A DNA stretch of 64,000 nt from J027 sp034437655 (lineage in GTDB: Bacteria; Chloroflexota; Anaerolineae; Aggregatilineales; J027). Location: contig DAOTTU010000080.1 of assembly GCA_034437655.1 (NCBI GenBank), positions 70,680-134,679 on the forward strand, in the 5' to 3' direction. The position numbers and the translations under genes were made by a program. The notes beneath the pieces are model-generated. The model ran no database searches. It was given only the letters and a program-made list of their open reading frames with translations, and was not told the origin of the DNA. This document shows, piece after piece, positions 42,994-51,461 of the stretch; position 1 is the first letter of the stretch, and every line of letters begins with the position of its first letter.

Positions 42994-43025
42994 CTGGCTA
43001 CGAAGAAAGGCTGTAGCCAGATTTT
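42994..43025. terminator. bidirectional terminator between the sugar transferase gene and rho
   Basis: CTGGCTAC (42994-43001) pairs perfectly with GTAGCCAG (43013-43020), loop 11 bases. ATTTTG follows on the plus strand and ATTTTC lies below it on the minus strand, so it may serve both convergent genes. Confidence 0.6.
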
Positions 43026-43026
43026 G

Positions 43027-44313
43027 CTATGTCCGCGCCACCAGTGCTTCTAAGAATTCCTCGTTGTTTTCAGTGCGCCGCAGTTGATGCAAGATACGCT
43101 CGGTTGGTTCAACAATGTTGTCACCGTTGTTTTTGACCATCATATCGAACATACGCCGCATGGTCCAAATGCGCTGCGTCACGTCTGGCCCAAGCAACAA
43201 TTCTTCTTTACGGGTCGAAGATTGCTTCACATCAAAAGCCGGGAAAATACGACGTTCTTGCAGCTCACGCGACAAATGTAGTTCCATGTTGCCCGTCCCC
43301 TTGAACTCCTCGTAGATCACGTCATCCATACGGCTCCCCGTTCGCACGAGGCAGGTCGCGACAATCGTCAGGCTACCACCTTCTTCGATGTTACGCGCCG
43401 CACCGAAAAAGCGCTTTGGTGGGTACAACGCGGAAGGGTCGATACCTCCCGTCAGGGTGCGGCCGCTCTGGGGCACTACCAGGTTGTAGGCACGAGCCAG
43501 GCGCGTGACACTGTCGAGCATAATCACCACGTCTTTCTTGCTTTCCACCAGACGTTTCGCTCGTTCTAGCGCCATTTCTGCGACCCGAACATGGCTCTGT
43601 GCGAGGTCATCGAAGGTACTGCTGATTACCTCAGCGTCTACAGAACGATCCATGTCGGTGACTTCTTCAGGGCGCTCACCAATCAGCACAACCATCAGAT
43701 GTACGCCAGGATAATTCAAGCTGATCGCGTTGGCGACCTCTTTCAAGACAGTGGTCTTACCCGCTTTGGGTGGGCTCACGAACAAACCACGTTGCCCCAT
43801 GCCAATCGGTGAAATGAGATTTAACAGGCGCGTGGCCAGAATGTGCGGACTGGTTTCAAGATTGAAGCGTTGTTCGGGGAAAATCGGGGTAAGGTCTTCG
43901 AAGTTCGGGCGGCGCTTGATGGTTTCAGGGTCCATCCCATTCACCGCTTCGACGCGCAACAACCCATAGTATTTTTCAGAGTCTTTGGGCGGTCGAATTT
44001 GCCCGATGACCATATCGCCAGTACGCAGATTAAAGCGCCTGATTTGCGTCTGGCTGACATAAATGTCGTCGGAGCTAGGACGATAGGCTTTTGACCGTAG
44101 GAACCCGATACCATCTTCAATAATTTCAAGCACCCCGCCACGCAACTCATGCCCCTGTTGCTCGGCTTTGAAGCGCAGAATCCGAAGGATCAATTCTTCT
44201 TTCTTTAAGCGGCTATACCCGACAACTTCCAGGTCACGGGCCAACGTCCGCAACTCTGCGAGGGTCATTGTATCGAGATCACCGATGTTTAAGCTGTTTG
44301 ATGTTGGAACCAT
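43027..44313 (-). CDS. rho: transcription termination factor Rho
   Basis: Hexameric RNA helicase that ends transcription; 428 aa. N-terminal helix domain (MTLAELRTLARDLEVVGYSRLKKEELILRIL region), cold-shock-like RNA-binding domain (GIGFLRS to DDIYVSQTQIRRFNLRTGD), then the ATPase with GQRGLFVSPPKAGKTTVLKE (Walker A), LIGERPEEVTDM, VIMLDSVTRLARAYN and the Q/R-loop segments GGIDPSALYPPKRFFGAARN. AGGAGG lies 11 bases before ATG 44313. The upstream spacer of 292 bases has several hairpins and may carry the leader of this gene. Confidence 0.97.
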   Translation of the reverse strand: MVPTSNSLNIGDLDTMTLAELRTLARDLEVVGYSRLKKEELILRILRFKAEQQGHELRGGVLEIIEDGIGFLRSKAYRPSSDDIYVSQTQIRRFNLRTGDMVIGQIRPPKDSEKYYGLLRVEAVNGMDPETIKRRPNFEDLTPIFPEQRFNLETSPHILATRLLNLISPIGMGQRGLFVSPPKAGKTTVLKEVANAISLNYPGVHLMVVLIGERPEEVTDMDRSVDAEVISSTFDDLAQSHVRVAEMALERAKRLVESKKDVVIMLDSVTRLARAYNLVVPQSGRTLTGGIDPSALYPPKRFFGAARNIEEGGSLTIVATCLVRTGSRMDDVIYEEFKGTGNMELHLSRELQERRIFPAFDVKQSSTRKEELLLGPDVTQRIWTMRRMFDMMVKNNGDNIVEPTERILHQLRRTENNEEFLEALVART

Positions 44314-44605
44314 AGGCGCAAAGGCCTCCTGCTGTTACTTGATTGTGAAGGTAAAGTTGTAGAATATTGACACAGGTTTACACCCTTAAATAGCGCTACG
44401 GGTATGAGGTAACTCGTGAATGCACGCTTTCACACGAAAGCATAGCCAAGCACATTCGTTGCGTACATAATTGTATGCAATGGGTTTGGTGACAGGCGAC
44501 GTAGTTACATTACTTGAGGGGGGCACAATTACTACTGGAAAGAGTGCGCGTGTCTGTCGCACGTCTTTGGCAGTGTATCACACTCTTTCGCGATGAGCAA
44601 GCCAT
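44314..44605. other. non-coding spacer with three inverted repeats between rho and the racemase gene
   Basis: The longest gene-free stretch of the window (292 bases). It contains GCTTTC-ACAC-GAAAGC (44426-44441), TGCGTACA/TGTATGCA (44460-44479, with one G-U) and a long stem GAAAGAGTG/CACTCTTTC (44538-44546 with 44581-44589) that encloses a second stem GTGCG/CGCAC. It has no open frame with a sensible start, and none of the stems has a T run. It could include a regulatory leader or a small RNA. Confidence 0.5.
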
Positions 44606-45307
44606 TTAGACCCCGGTATCCGCAATTGCCCAATTTACGGCCGTTTCAGCGTGAATTTGTGTAGTGTCAAAGACAGGAAGCGCACTATGCTGCTGCTGAA
44701 TCAGCAATCCGATTTCAGTACACCCGAGGATAACCCCCGCCGCGCCCTGAGTTGCCATCTGCTGAATGATTTCTTGATAACTTTCGCGTGAAGCTGGCTG
44801 AATATCGCCATGCACCAATTCGTTGTAGATGATGTCATGAACCATGGTCCGTGCTGCTTCATCTGGAAGCATAATGTCAAGCCCGTGTGTGCGCAAGCGC
44901 CCGGTCATGAAGTCCTGTTCCATTGAATAGCGTGTGCCCAGAAAAGCGACTGTTTCAATACCGTGGCCGCGCACCGCAGCAGCGGTCGCATCCCCGATGT
45001 GCAAAAACGGAATGCTCAGGGCGGCTTCAATCGCTGGTGTCGTTTTGTGCATGGTGTTCGTACACAGCACCACGAAGTCTGCCCCGGCCGCTTCACATTG
45101 ACGCGCGGCGGCGGCCATGGCCTGACCTGCATCGTCCCAGCGATCTTCACGCTGCATCGTCTCAATGTCTTCAAAGTCTACAGACACCATCACGCTTTTG
45201 GCCGAATGATGCCCACCCAGCCGCGCTTTGACCTGTTCATTGATGAGGCGATAGTATTCTGCCGACGATTCCCAGCTCATCCCACCGATTAGACCGATTG
45301 TCTTCAT
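44606..45307 (-). CDS. aspartate/glutamate racemase family protein
   Basis: A cofactor-independent amino-acid racemase of 233 aa. ATG 45307 has AGGGAC upstream; the frame stays open to 45667 but that part overlaps another gene and is not coding. Start KTIGLIGGMSWESSAEYYR is the usual entry. The two catalytic cysteines are Cys82 in VLCTNTMHK and Cys196 in GVILGCTEIGLL. Members act on Asp or Glu; the exact substrate is not clear. It sits between rho and a secreted propeller gene with no obvious partner. Confidence 0.92.
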   Translation of the reverse strand: MKTIGLIGGMSWESSAEYYRLINEQVKARLGGHHSAKSVMVSVDFEDIETMQREDRWDDAGQAMAAAARQCEAAGADFVVLCTNTMHKTTPAIEAALSIPFLHIGDATAAAVRGHGIETVAFLGTRYSMEQDFMTGRLRTHGLDIMLPDEAARTMVHDIIYNELVHGDIQPASRESYQEIIQQMATQGAAGVILGCTEIGLLIQQQHSALPVFDTTQIHAETAVNWAIADTGV

Positions 45308-45476
45308 TTTTGTCCCTATATGGCTCTTTTGATCATCCCTGACAGCGTAGCAACAACTCGCCGCGCTCCGCAAGTGGTCGTTGAGGCAAAGGGGCATTCG
45401 GATTTGGAGGTGTAATGGGCCAGCGGACACCCAACGCACGTTTAGGAGGGGTAGCCCTGCGCTTATCCTGACCACA

Positions 45477-46970
45477 TCAGCGCGGGGGCGACATTCGCAA
45501 ATCACGCTGATAGGCCAACACCCCCAGCACCCCAACGAGTACAGCGGCGAGGGTGCGCGGCCAGTCTGGCCGGGGCGGAAAGGGGATGGTGTCGTGCCAG
45601 CGGGGCGGTTGCATCCCGGCGAGGTTAAGGCGGTGGTGGATGTCGCCCTCGACCTCTCCGACGACAAATGCGCCTGTTACGGCGGCCGACGTGCCCCGGC
45701 GATCTTGAATATACCAGCGCCCATCATTGCTGACGACACTACCCCGTGGCAATTCCAGGCGCTCGACCATGTTGGGGTCGGTGCTGGTGTGGCCGAGGGG
45801 CACGCGGTAGGCATCGGTTGCGCCACGTATCACGGTTATTGGCTGGCCGTTGCGCTTGTCTTCTGTCACCCAGAAACCGGCCGCGTCCCACGGGAGGTGT
45901 TGCATCCAACGCCGTTCGAAGTCTGTCAGGCGCACATCGGTTTGTTCTTCCCCGTCACGCACCAACACCACGCCATGCTCAGCATCAACCTGCACAATCT
46001 GGTTGCGGGTGAAGGGCGCGGCAAAGGTCGTCGCAACGCCATCACGTTCATCAATCCGAAATAGGGCGTCAAACTGCACCAGCGGCGCACGCGGGCCATA
46101 CTCACTGGTGAAGAAACGCCCCCGGGCCTCGACTTCCAGATAGGTATAGGGCGGGGCATGGTGCGTGTGCAGGGCATGAATTTGCGGCGGGTTGAGCGTG
46201 TCGGGCGTGTCGAAGATGATGTCCAGTGGCAACGCTTGCGCGGTGTCGGTGCGGGTATCGCGGCGGATGATGGTTTTTGTTGGCGTATCATAATGATAGG
46301 CTACATCCCCATCGGCTGACCACGCCCGCAGGCCACACTCGGCCCGGCACGGCCCCAGCGTCACCATGATGCCTCTTTCAAGCAACACCTGTGACTCGAC
46401 GCCGGCCGTGGGTGAGGTGTAGGTAACGTCGTAGAGTTGATTGCTGTTGCCCACCCACTGAATCACGGTCTCAGGTTCATGGGCCGCCCGCTGCACGGAC
46501 CATGCCAGCCCGGCCGCGTCCATCGCTGCGAGGCGCGTGGTGTGGGTGACTTCTTCCCCGCTGCCGATGGCCATATCCAACCGCAATACACTGTAGCTGC
46601 CATCGGCTGACCACGCGAGCAGGCTGTCGAGGTCACGCAAGCTAGCCGCAACCCGTCCAGCGCTTACCGTGGAACGTTCGCCATTGAGGAGATTGAGACG
46701 GTGGATCATCAGTTCTTGCTCGTGCAAAGCTGCCACCGCGGCGGTGAGCGTGTCTGGTGCCCAGGCGACCCCCAACAGATGCTCATAGTCTGCCACACGT
46801 ACGGGGGGGCCACCTTCAGCATAGCCGATGTATAGTGTGCTGGTGTCTGGCGCTTGCACCACAAAATGATAGGGGTGGGCCTGTGCGGCTGTGCCATCAT
46901 CCGTCGCAGCGATGCTGGCCAGTACGAGGCAGAGCGCAGTCAGGGTGCAGAGTTGAAGGATAAAACGCAT
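45477..46970 (-). CDS. secreted propeller protein with C-terminal membrane helix
   Basis: A 497-residue exported protein, start at 46970 with GAGGAG upstream (the open frame extends to 47039). The signal peptide runs through MRFILQLCTLTALCLVLASIA. The mature part has WD40-like/TolB blades (LLGVAWAPDTLTAAVAALHE, SLLAWSADGSYSVLRLDM, GLRAWSADGDVAYHYDT). A last hydrophobic helix (about res. 470-488, TLAAVLVGVLGVLAYQ) anchors it with the propeller outside. No function recognised. Its GC-rich codon use is slightly higher than its neighbours, by eye. Confidence 0.72.
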   Translation of the reverse strand: MRFILQLCTLTALCLVLASIAATDDGTAAQAHPYHFVVQAPDTSTLYIGYAEGGPPVRVADYEHLLGVAWAPDTLTAAVAALHEQELMIHRLNLLNGERSTVSAGRVAASLRDLDSLLAWSADGSYSVLRLDMAIGSGEEVTHTTRLAAMDAAGLAWSVQRAAHEPETVIQWVGNSNQLYDVTYTSPTAGVESQVLLERGIMVTLGPCRAECGLRAWSADGDVAYHYDTPTKTIIRRDTRTDTAQALPLDIIFDTPDTLNPPQIHALHTHHAPPYTYLEVEARGRFFTSEYGPRAPLVQFDALFRIDERDGVATTFAAPFTRNQIVQVDAEHGVVLVRDGEEQTDVRLTDFERRWMQHLPWDAAGFWVTEDKRNGQPITVIRGATDAYRVPLGHTSTDPNMVERLELPRGSVVSNDGRWYIQDRRGTSAAVTGAFVVGEVEGDIHHRLNLAGMQPPRWHDTIPFPPRPDWPRTLAAVLVGVLGVLAYQRDLRMSPPR

Positions 46971-47146
46971 GGGCAGCGGGCTCCTCAGTGTGACGTGGGC
47001 TTGATAGTCACATTGTACCGCTACCACGACTGCTTTCAATACATCTGCACATCTGCATTTCAGGCAAAAACACAGGTGCGATTGCCGCGCTCACCATATA
47101 GAATTAATCATGCAAGGACTATGTTACACAGTTTTTGAGGAAACTT

Positions 47147-48997
47147 ATGTCGTATGAGCCGCTTGAACAACCACTGGACGCCCTGACCGAGCGTGAACTT
47201 GATATATTAAATGGCATGGCAGTTGGGCTCACGAACAAAGACATCGCCGCGCAATATGACATCAGTGTGGCGACGGTGCGCTGGCACACCAAGAAAATTT
47301 ACTCCAAGCTCGGGGTGCATAACCGCACACAAGCCAGCATTTTTGCCCGTGACAAGGGGTTGCTAGAAGACGCTGCTGCATCACCAGCTACAGAAAGCAC
47401 AATCGCGCATAATTTGCCCCATTATCCGTCGGTTTTTGTTGGCCGCGCCAACGAACTCGCCGACATCAAAGCCCTATTGCAAGACCCGGCGGTGCGCTTG
47501 GTAAGCCTCGTCGGGCCCGGGGGTATCGGCAAGACACGCCTGGCGGTTGAAATCGGTCGGCAATTAACCCCCACCTTCGCAGATGGTGTGCGGTTTGTGG
47601 CACTTGGACCGACTACCACCACTGATGAGGCGTTCATGGCAACGCTGCGGCGTGTGCTGCATGACACCGAAGCGGATGTGTTGCCAGAAGACACATTGCT
47701 CTATTTGCGCGACAAGTCAATGTTGCTCATCTTCGACAACTTTGAACAGTCGCGAGCGCAAAGCGAATTGGTGTTGGCGCTGCTGGAGGCAACCACACAG
47801 GTTAAGGTCCTCATCACCTCACAGGTGTCCTTGAATTTGCGTCAGGAATGGGTGCGGCGTTTGCAGGGGCTGTTAGACCCGGAACAACAAGACCTCACCG
47901 ACGCCACCAACCTGTTCAACGAGCGCGTGCGGCAGGTTCGCGCTGACTTTGATCCGGCTGCCAACCGCGACTGCATCATTGAAATCTGTGAAGCCGTGCA
48001 AGGATTACCGCTTGCCATTGAACTGGCGGCCGCGTGGCTCAAAACAGTGTCCTGTGCCGATGTGCTGACCGAATTGCGCACCAATCCAGAACTCCTCGCC
48101 ACGGCTGCCCCCGACGCCGAAAACCGCCATCGTAGCCTCGAAGCGCTATTCGAACACACCTGGAATCTACTATCAGAAGACAAACGCCGTATCTTCAAAC
48201 GCCTGTCAGTATTTCAGGGTGAATTTGGCTTTGCCGCCGCAAAACAGGTGGCAGGCGCATCGCTCCAAACCTTATCGGCATTGGTCGATTGGTCGCTGGT
48301 GCATCAAACCCACAACAATCTGTATCAGATGCACACTTTGTTGCGCTATTACGCCGAGAAGAAATTGAAAGCGGGCCAGCATGGCCACCAGAGCCATCTG
48401 GCTTTTGCGCTGGTGTCGTTGATCAGTGGTGATTTTGGTGAAATCGAAAAAATGGCCAATCAATTTCTCAAAGATTCCTCGGATGAACTCAATCTGGATA
48501 AAGGGTTTGCGATTGCGATTCTGGCCGTGATTGCGGGTGCCAACGAAGACTACGAACGGTGTTTGCAACTGGGGGAATCCAGTACACGCCTCACCGCAGA
48601 CAATGCGGTCGCAGCACTGTTTTCGTATCTTGGGCTGGGGATTGGGTATTGTGGGATTGGCGACTATGCTACGGCCTGGACGGTGATCAAACAAGCACTC
48701 GAAGCGGCCCAAACCCTGCAAAGTGTCGCATTTATCAACTTATGTTTGCCAGTGATCGCGGTCATCCGAGCGACTGACAACCAGTTCAAGGACGCGCTTG
48801 GCATTGTTGGTTTGCTCGAACACCATACGGTGCGCCTGCCAACGTGGATGACCGCATGGACGCTGTATCGACAGGTGAGGAGTGAAGTCGAGCGGCAGTA
48901 TACCCCCGCAGAACTGCATGACCTCTGGGAACAAAGCAAGGCGCTCGATTCACAGGCGGTTTGTCAGCAACTCTTGTCGGGCGCTGCGGTCTGGTAA
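47147..48997 (+). CDS. LuxR-type HTH fused to a STAND (NB-ARC-like) ATPase
   Basis: A 616-residue regulator with GAGGAAA before ATG 47147. A LuxR-type HTH at the N-terminus (res. 11-70: LTERELDILNGMAVGLTNKD, VATVRWHTKKIYSKLGVHNR) is followed by a STAND ATPase: GPGGIGKTRLAVEIG Walker A (123-137), LLIFDNFEQ Walker B (about 195), GLPLAIELAAAWLKT, and a winged-helix region. From about res. 420 a helical TPR-like part completes it (FALVSLISGDFGEIEKMA, LGLGIGYCGIGDYATAW). STAND proteins switch by oligomerising on ATP binding. The HTH is at the N-terminus, whereas in MalT-type proteins it is at the C-terminus. Confidence 0.88.
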   Translation: MSYEPLEQPLDALTERELDILNGMAVGLTNKDIAAQYDISVATVRWHTKKIYSKLGVHNRTQASIFARDKGLLEDAAASPATESTIAHNLPHYPSVFVGRANELADIKALLQDPAVRLVSLVGPGGIGKTRLAVEIGRQLTPTFADGVRFVALGPTTTTDEAFMATLRRVLHDTEADVLPEDTLLYLRDKSMLLIFDNFEQSRAQSELVLALLEATTQVKVLITSQVSLNLRQEWVRRLQGLLDPEQQDLTDATNLFNERVRQVRADFDPAANRDCIIEICEAVQGLPLAIELAAAWLKTVSCADVLTELRTNPELLATAAPDAENRHRSLEALFEHTWNLLSEDKRRIFKRLSVFQGEFGFAAAKQVAGASLQTLSALVDWSLVHQTHNNLYQMHTLLRYYAEKKLKAGQHGHQSHLAFALVSLISGDFGEIEKMANQFLKDSSDELNLDKGFAIAILAVIAGANEDYERCLQLGESSTRLTADNAVAALFSYLGLGIGYCGIGDYATAWTVIKQALEAAQTLQSVAFINLCLPVIAVIRATDNQFKDALGIVGLLEHHTVRLPTWMTAWTLYRQVRSEVERQYTPAELHDLWEQSKALDSQAVCQQLLSGAAVW

Positions 48998-49231
48998 TTA
49001 CCAATACATGCGCTATGGGCATTCAATGATCCCCTGCGCCCAGAGACAATCACTACAGGTGGGGAAGCCGTACACCGTGCAGTCTTCGATGTTAGACGGG
49101 AAACGTTTGCAGCCAGATTACTACCAGGGCCCCAATTCCTTTACGCGATCTTGTTTCGATAAATTTGTCGGCGTGCTATAATACAAAAATGATGAAAGTA
49201 AAATCCTGTTCCTACGAAAGGTGCAATTGTT
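48998..49231. other. spacer with a promoter and a possible Cys-rich gene remnant
   Basis: The 234 bases before the Tm-1-like gene. The right part holds a good promoter. On the minus strand 49013-49117 is open for 34 codons with five cysteines (CTVYGFPTCSDCLWAQG region) but has no start codon, ending at TAG 49013; two stops (TAG TAA) precede it. Confidence 0.4.
49154..49182 (+). promoter_or_regulatory. promoter for the Tm-1-like operon
   Basis: TTTCGA (49154-49159), 17-base spacer, then extended -10 TGC-TATAAT (49177-49182), 49 bases before ATG 49232. Confidence 0.65.
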
Positions 49232-50434
49232 ATGGGAACCATCCTTTTGATCGGCACACTGGACACCAAAGCAGCAGAGTTCAGTTATGTACGTGACCTT
49301 ATCGTTCAGCGTGGTCACAACCCGCTACTGCTGCACAGCGGCGTTTTTCCACCAGAAATGGACACCGACATCAGCGCGGAAGAAGTCGCGGCGGCTGGTG
49401 GCGGTGATCTGGCAGCCCTGCGTGAAGCGAATGACCGTTCCGAAGCAATGCAAGTCATGACGGCCGGGGTAGCGGCACTGGTGCCACAACTCTATGCCGA
49501 CGGCCGCTTCGATGGTGTGTTGAGCCTGGGTGGGTCTGGTGGTACAGCACTGGCCACAGCCGGGATGCGGGCTTTGCCTGTCGGTGTGCCGAAGGTGATG
49601 GTCTCTACAATGGCATCTGGTGACGTGAACCCTTATGTCGATGTCAAAGACGTTACAATGATGTATTCCGTGGTAGACATCGCCGGGTTGAACGCCCTAT
49701 CGCGCCGGATTCTGGCCAACGCGGTTGGGGCTGTGGTGGGCATGGTCGAGCAAGAAGTCCCTGACGCTGAAGAAAAGCCGCTCATTGCCGCAACGATGTT
49801 CGGGGTTACAACCGCCTGTGTAACTCGTGTCCGTGAAAGGCTAGAGTCTGAAGGCTACGAAGTGCTGGTTTTCCATGCAACGGGCAGCGGTGGCAAAGCG
49901 ATGGAAGCCCTGATTGATGGTGGATTTATTTCAGGTGTGGCCGACATCACAACGACCGAATGGTGTGATGAACTGGTTGGTGGCGTACTCAGTGCCGGGC
50001 CGCATCGGCTGGAAGCGGCTGCACGCAACGGAACACCGCAAGTGGTCAGCCTGGGTGCGCTGGATATGGTCAATTTTGCTGCACGTCCGACCGTCCCCGG
50101 CGAATATGAAAACCGCAATCTTTACGTTCATAACGAAAACGTCACCTTGATGCGCACCACCGCTGAAGAAACGGCCCAACTTGGCAAAATCATCGCAGAT
50201 AAGCTCAACAACACCACTGGCCCCACGACGCTTTTTATCCCGCTCAAGGGGGTTAGTGCAATTGATGCTGAGGGTGGCCCTTTCTACGATGCAAATGCTG
50301 ATGAAGCACTTTTTAATGCTATCCGTGAAACCATCAACACAGAGAAGGTTGAGCTTGTCGAACTGGATATGCATATCAATGATACTAAATTCGCGGATGC
50401 CCTGGTTGATCGTTTGTTATTGTCCATGAAATAA
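49232..50434 (+). CDS. Tm-1-like ATP-binding domain protein (UPF0261)
   Basis: A 400-residue cytoplasmic protein. The opening GTILLIGTLDTKAAEFSYVRD, the glycine-rich GVLSLGGSGGTALATAGMRALP, VMVSTMASGDVNPYV and the closing LFIPLKGVSAIDAEGGPFYD are the conserved blocks of UPF0261, the bacterial form of the N-terminal ATP-binding half of the plant Tm-1 virus resistance protein. The bacterial role is not settled. It shares a promoter with the next gene, which matches the C-terminal half of Tm-1; the gap is 32 bases with AAAGGAG. Confidence 0.9.
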   Translation: MGTILLIGTLDTKAAEFSYVRDLIVQRGHNPLLLHSGVFPPEMDTDISAEEVAAAGGGDLAALREANDRSEAMQVMTAGVAALVPQLYADGRFDGVLSLGGSGGTALATAGMRALPVGVPKVMVSTMASGDVNPYVDVKDVTMMYSVVDIAGLNALSRRILANAVGAVVGMVEQEVPDAEEKPLIAATMFGVTTACVTRVRERLESEGYEVLVFHATGSGGKAMEALIDGGFISGVADITTTEWCDELVGGVLSAGPHRLEAAARNGTPQVVSLGALDMVNFAARPTVPGEYENRNLYVHNENVTLMRTTAEETAQLGKIIADKLNNTTGPTTLFIPLKGVSAIDAEGGPFYDANADEALFNAIRETINTEKVELVELDMHINDTKFADALVDRLLLSMK

Positions 50435-50466
50435 CCAGACTTTTTCACATAAAGGAGATACGCTAT

Positions 50467-51297
50467 ATGCCATTTATCCAACGAGACGAGGCCCTCAAAC
50501 GCCTGCGCAACCAGATCAGTAATGGCAGCCCCATTATCGGAGCTGGTGCCGGAACCGGGATCAGTGCTAAGTTTGCTGAACGTGGCGGCGTTGACCTCAT
50601 CATCATCTACAACAGCGGGCGCTATCGCATGGCCGGACGTGGTAGCCTGGCCGGGTTGCTGCCCTATGGCGATGCCAATCAGATCGTCACCGAAATGGCC
50701 AACGAAGTACTGCCGATTGTGCAAGATACGATGGTTCTTGCTGGTGTTTGTGGTACTGACCCCTTCCGCCTGATGCCCGCCTTTTTGCGACAACTAAAAG
50801 AAATGGGCTTTGATGGCGTGCAAAACTTCCCTACGGTTGGCTTGATTGACGGCACTTTCCGCCAGAACCTTGAAGAGACGGGCATGGGCTTCGGTTTAGA
50901 AGTCGAGATGGTTCGCATGGCCCATGAACTGGACATGCTCACCTGCCCGTATGTATTTGATGAAGAACAGGCGCAGCAGATGGCCGAAGCGGGTGCCGAC
51001 GTACTTGTTCCACACATGGGCCTGACCACCAAAGGCGCTATCGGTGCGGCGACCGCTCTCACTCTGGAAGATTCTGCCAGGCGGGTGCAGGCTATGCATG
51101 ATGCCGCCACGGCTTTAAACCCGGACATCATCGTATTGTGCCACGGCGGGCCCATTGCTGAACCTGAAGACGCGGACTATATTTTCAAAAATACGACTGG
51201 CGTTAGTGGGTTCTTTGGTGCGTCCAGTGTAGAGCGTCTGCCAACTGAAAAGGCGATCGAGGGCCAGGCCCGTAAATTCAAGGATCTATCGTTATAG
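50467..51297 (+). CDS. PEP-hydrolase-family TIM-barrel protein
   Basis: A 276-residue TIM-barrel protein of the phosphoenolpyruvate hydrolase family. Recognised by SPIIGAGAGTGISAKFAERGGVDLIIIYNSGRY-type opening (first strands), VLAGVCGTDPF, GFDGVQNFPTVGLIDG, and later VLCHGGPIAEPEDA and GFFGASSVERLPTEKAI. The family name comes from the TIM-barrel relation to PEP mutase-like enzymes; the activity here is inferred only. Together with the preceding gene it mirrors the two domains of plant Tm-1. A terminator follows at 51344. Confidence 0.85.
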   Translation: MPFIQRDEALKRLRNQISNGSPIIGAGAGTGISAKFAERGGVDLIIIYNSGRYRMAGRGSLAGLLPYGDANQIVTEMANEVLPIVQDTMVLAGVCGTDPFRLMPAFLRQLKEMGFDGVQNFPTVGLIDGTFRQNLEETGMGFGLEVEMVRMAHELDMLTCPYVFDEEQAQQMAEAGADVLVPHMGLTTKGAIGAATALTLEDSARRVQAMHDAATALNPDIIVLCHGGPIAEPEDADYIFKNTTGVSGFFGASSVERLPTEKAIEGQARKFKDLSL

Positions 51298-51343
51298 AAC
51301 AGATCTATCGTTACGCTGACACTAAGCAGATACGCATATTGCA

Positions 51344-51370
51344 AGCCCTCATCTAGTGGGGGCTGTTTTT
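51344..51370 (+). terminator. rho-independent terminator after the PEP-hydrolase-family gene
   Basis: AGCCCTCA (51344-51351) pairs with TGGGGGCT (51357-51364), five-base loop, then GTTTTTAT. Confidence 0.8.
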
Positions 51371-51461
51371 ATGTCAATGCTGGAACTGGCTGCATATAAT
51401 TTGGGCGATTCACCACTCTTTGCGTACAATAGGTGGCGTTATCAATTGCGAGGAGGTTATT

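Noticed and set aside
45308..45667. Longer N-terminus of the racemase
   Set aside because: The extra residues are Cys/Arg/Pro-rich and overlap the propeller gene in another frame; MKTIGLIGGMSWES with AGGGAC is the normal start.
49121..49318. 65-residue minus-strand frame over the Tm-1-like promoter
   Set aside because: It covers a promoter and the start of a real gene, has no ribosome site, and looks random.
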